DNA of 6,447 nt from positions 1 through 6,447 of the forward strand of contig NZ_CALIMY010000113.1 in assembly GCF_938045205.1 (NCBI RefSeq). Direction: 5' to 3'. Every line of letters starts with the position of its first letter. Position 1 is the stretch's first letter. Shown in pieces: positions 5,119-6,447 of the stretch. The notes beneath the pieces were generated by a model. The model did no database searches and was not told where the DNA came from. It was given only the letters and a program-made list of their open reading frames with translations. Origin of the DNA: an uncultured Campylobacter sp. GTDB lineage: Bacteria; Campylobacterota; Campylobacteria; Campylobacterales; Campylobacteraceae. The position numbers and the translations under genes are program-made.

Positions 5119-5661
5119 ATGAGCGAGATAAAAATTTTAATCACCGACGAGGATCTGTGCGCTCCGCGGCGGCTTTTGAGCAGGCGCGATAAAAAGCTGG
5201 CGCGCGCGAGAGCCCATCTGCGCGAGTTTCGCGTTTCACGGGCGCTTAAGGCGCGCTTTAAAAAACGTGGCGAATTTTGCATCTCACACAAAAGCGCGGA
5301 GGGCAAAACGATCGTTGCCGTGGGTTTTGCGAGGCAAAAGTTCGGGCTCGATCTTGAAATTTTAAAACCGCGGGATTTTGCCGCGGCGAGCGAGTTTTGT
5401 TTCAACGCCTTTGAGCGCGAGCTTTTAGCGGCGGCGGACGAGAGCGAAAAGGCGCTCGTTTTTTATAAAATTTACACGATCAAAGAGGCGCTGATTAAGG
5501 CGCGAAGACTGGGTTTTTACGCTCTTGCTCGCGTGGGGCTGGCGCGCGGCGCAGATGGAGAGGCTTTGGCGCTTGATGAGCGCGGCAGGGCGTGGTCACA
5601 CAAGAGCTATATTTTGGAGGGCGAGATTTTGATTTCGCTCGTTTTTAGGGAGAATTTTTGA
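5119..5661 (+). CDS. 4'-phosphopantetheinyl transferase (Sfp/AcpT-like)
   Basis: This 180-aa cytoplasmic enzyme is expected to load the CoA-derived phosphopantetheine arm onto a serine of an acyl or peptidyl carrier protein. The diagnostic half is FGLDLEILKPRDF (75-87), with metal-binding D78 and E80, followed by FYKIYTIKEALIKA (115-128), with K122, E123 and K127. This is the G-[VIL]-D-[LIV]-E ... W-[TS]-x-KEA-x-x-K signature, with Tyr119 where many relatives have Trp. S56-H57 (CISHKSA) match the upstream SISHS-type motif. It is shorter than Sfp (about 224 aa), mostly at the N-terminus, where an Arg/Lys-rich stretch (about 17-50) replaces the usual first subdomain. The first in-frame ATG was chosen; it has a weak GGGG site. 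Its stop overlaps the lipoprotein start by TTGA, and a ketosynthase follows, so its likely partner is a carrier protein of that pathway rather than the housekeeping ACP. Codons are richer in GCG/CGC than in the left block. Confidence 0.85.
   Translation: MSEIKILITDEDLCAPRRLLSRRDKKLARARAHLREFRVSRALKARFKKRGEFCISHKSAEGKTIVAVGFARQKFGLDLEILKPRDFAAASEFCFNAFERELLAAADESEKALVFYKIYTIKEALIKARRLGFYALARVGLARGADGEALALDERGRAWSHKSYILEGEILISLVFRENF
5647..5652 (+). promoter_or_regulatory. Ribosome binding site supporting a TTG start
   Basis: AGGGAG lies 5 nt before the TTG at 5658. Because the lipoprotein frame has no ATG near its signal peptide, this site decides the start. It lies within the last codons of the transferase gene, so the two genes are translationally coupled through a TTGA overlap. 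Confidence 0.7.
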
Positions 5662-6074
5662 GACCTGTTTATCGTTTTTACGCTATTTCTAAAACGGCTT
5701 TCATTCTGCTTTGCGCCGCGTTTTTTATAGGGAGTTGCGCGCGCAAGGCGCCTGGGCAAATAGCGGAATTTAGCCAAAAGCAGTTCATCTTGACGGACGA
5801 GCTCGGCGTAAAAAGCAGAGCCCTAATCTCAAAAATTTCGCCCGCAAACGGCGAGGAGAACCGCTACAAGCTCGTCTGGCTCGATATGCTAGGCGCGCCG
5901 ATCGCACGTAAAATTTTATCGATCAAAGGCGGCGAGGCTAAATTTCGCAACGACGGCTTTCTGCCGCCCGATTCGCAAAGCGAGCGAGTATTTTTAGCCC
6001 TGCTTGAGAATGCGGATAAAGCGAATTTCACCATAAACGCAAAGGGGCGCCGATATGACGCAGTATCTAAGTAG
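5658..6074 (+). CDS. Small lipoprotein, DUF3261-like
   Basis: This 138-aa protein begins at a TTG that overlaps the preceding stop (TTGA). Residues 1-26 form a lipoprotein signal peptide: R2 and R6, a hydrophobic core AFILLCAAFF (14-23) and the lipobox IGSC, with C27 as the lipidated residue. The mature part is small and strand-rich: GVKSRALISKI (50-60), YKLVWLDMLGAPIARKILSIKGG (70-92) and FRNDGFLPPD (96-105). A strand reading [LV]-x-x-x-D-x-x-G-x-x-x followed by a G turn and an LP motif is how I remember DUF3261, a lipoprotein family that sits next to ketosynthase genes in aryl polyene clusters, presumably helping to place or export the product. Which membrane it is sorted to is unclear. The last 20 nt overlap the ketosynthase start. 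The lipoprotein nature is well supported; the family is inferred from pattern plus neighbours. Confidence 0.75.
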   Translation: MRPVYRFYAISKTAFILLCAAFFIGSCARKAPGQIAEFSQKQFILTDELGVKSRALISKISPANGEENRYKLVWLDMLGAPIARKILSIKGGEAKFRNDGFLPPDSQSERVFLALLENADKANFTINAKGRRYDAVSK

Positions 6075-6447
6075 CCCGGGGCTCATCTGCGCGGGCGCAA
6101 ACAGCGCCGCAGAGCTTTTTAGCGCGCTGTGCAAAAAAAGATCCGCGCTGCAAAAGCTTAGCGTCTGCGGTAAAAATTTCATCTTTGGGCGCGTGGATAC
6201 GCCGCTGCCGCATATCAAAGATCGCGCCTACGCCACGCGCACGAACGCTCTGGCGCTTTACGCCTGCCTCGGCGTGCAAGAGCAAATAGAACAAGCCGTG
6301 CAAAAATTCGGCGCGCACCGCGTAGGCGTGGTGTTTGCGACCACCAACACCGGCGTGCAAGAAAACTATGCGGAATTTTTCGCCTGCGGTAAAGACGCGG
6401 GAAATTTTATCTCGCAAGACGGCGAAAATCCTGCGCCGCGCAGTGAA
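6055..6447 (+). CDS. Beta-ketoacyl-ACP synthase, N-terminal part (3' end outside window)
   Basis: The frame is open from ATG 6055 to the window edge (131 codons). AAGGGG at 6042-6047, 7 nt upstream, supports this start, which lies inside the lipoprotein gene. The protein opens with YLSSPGLICAGANSAAELF (4-22), the first strand and helix of FabB/FabF-type condensing enzymes (Y-[IL]-[ST]-x-x-G-[LM]-[IV]), then FGRVDTPLP (44-52), RTNALALYAC (62-71) and RVGVVFATTNTGVQE (89-103). The last is the G-[TS]-[ST]-x-x-G stretch preceding the active site. The catalytic Cys-His-His residues lie beyond the window, so activity cannot be judged: it could be a true ketosynthase or a chain-length-factor partner. 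FabF housekeeping enzymes usually begin with [RK]-V-V-[IV]-T-G-x-G; the YLSSPGLI opening instead resembles the ketosynthases of aryl polyene clusters. It would extend acyl chains on an ACP in the cytoplasm. Confidence 0.82.
   Translation, partial: MTQYLSSPGLICAGANSAAELFSALCKKRSALQKLSVCGKNFIFGRVDTPLPHIKDRAYATRTNALALYACLGVQEQIEQAVQKFGAHRVGVVFATTNTGVQENYAEFFACGKDAGNFISQDGENPAPRSE

Noticed and set aside
6067..6417. Minus-strand 116-codon open frame opposite the ketosynthase
   Set aside because: The + strand frame has condensing-enzyme motifs, a ribosome binding site and operon context. The minus frame gives a His/Ala/Arg-rich product without family features.

Overview
The window most likely comes from a Campylobacter (Campylobacterota). 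The evidence is the gene order hisS–speA–cysE–(small gene)–aspartate aminotransferase, the dense AAATTT/AATTTTA vocabulary, and the tightly overlapping genes. The many GCG/CGC codons suggest a relatively GC-rich species, such as the oral group around C. gracilis, C. rectus or C. showae. The species is a guess from composition and cannot be settled by reading.

Bases 1-4370 are a compact, co-directional housekeeping block on the + strand. It holds the 3' end of histidyl-tRNA synthetase, a complete biosynthetic arginine decarboxylase (speA), serine O-acetyltransferase (cysE), a small exported protein of unknown role (DUF3828-like), and a class I aminotransferase of the aspartate aminotransferase type. 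Three of the four junctions are ATGA stop/start overlaps, and the fourth is a 10-nt gap with a good ribosome binding site, so the block reads as one operon. The enzymes cover polyamine synthesis (arginine to agmatine), cysteine synthesis (serine to O-acetylserine) and amino-group transfer between aspartate and glutamate.

Bases 4371-5118 form an unusually long gene-free stretch for such a compact genome. It contains degenerate AAATTT/TAATGCGG repeats, a long-range inverted repeat, a perfect 11-bp inverted repeat, a 19-bp direct repeat, a strikingly T-poor strand segment and, at its right end, a probable promoter.

Bases 5119-6447 start a second, functionally different operon on the + strand: a 4'-phosphopantetheinyl transferase, a small lipoprotein resembling DUF3261, and the N-terminal third of a beta-ketoacyl-ACP synthase that runs off the window. 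These genes overlap by 4 and 20 nt. The order DUF3261-like lipoprotein then ketosynthase, with a dedicated phosphopantetheinyl transferase, is typical of aryl polyene (APE) type II polyketide clusters of Gram-negative bacteria. The most interesting reading is therefore that the window captures the left edge of an APE-like pigment or lipid cluster in a Campylobacter, set behind a repeat-rich spacer. This is inference from three genes; the diagnostic ACP, dehydratase, ketoreductase, acyltransferase and exporter genes would lie beyond base 6447.
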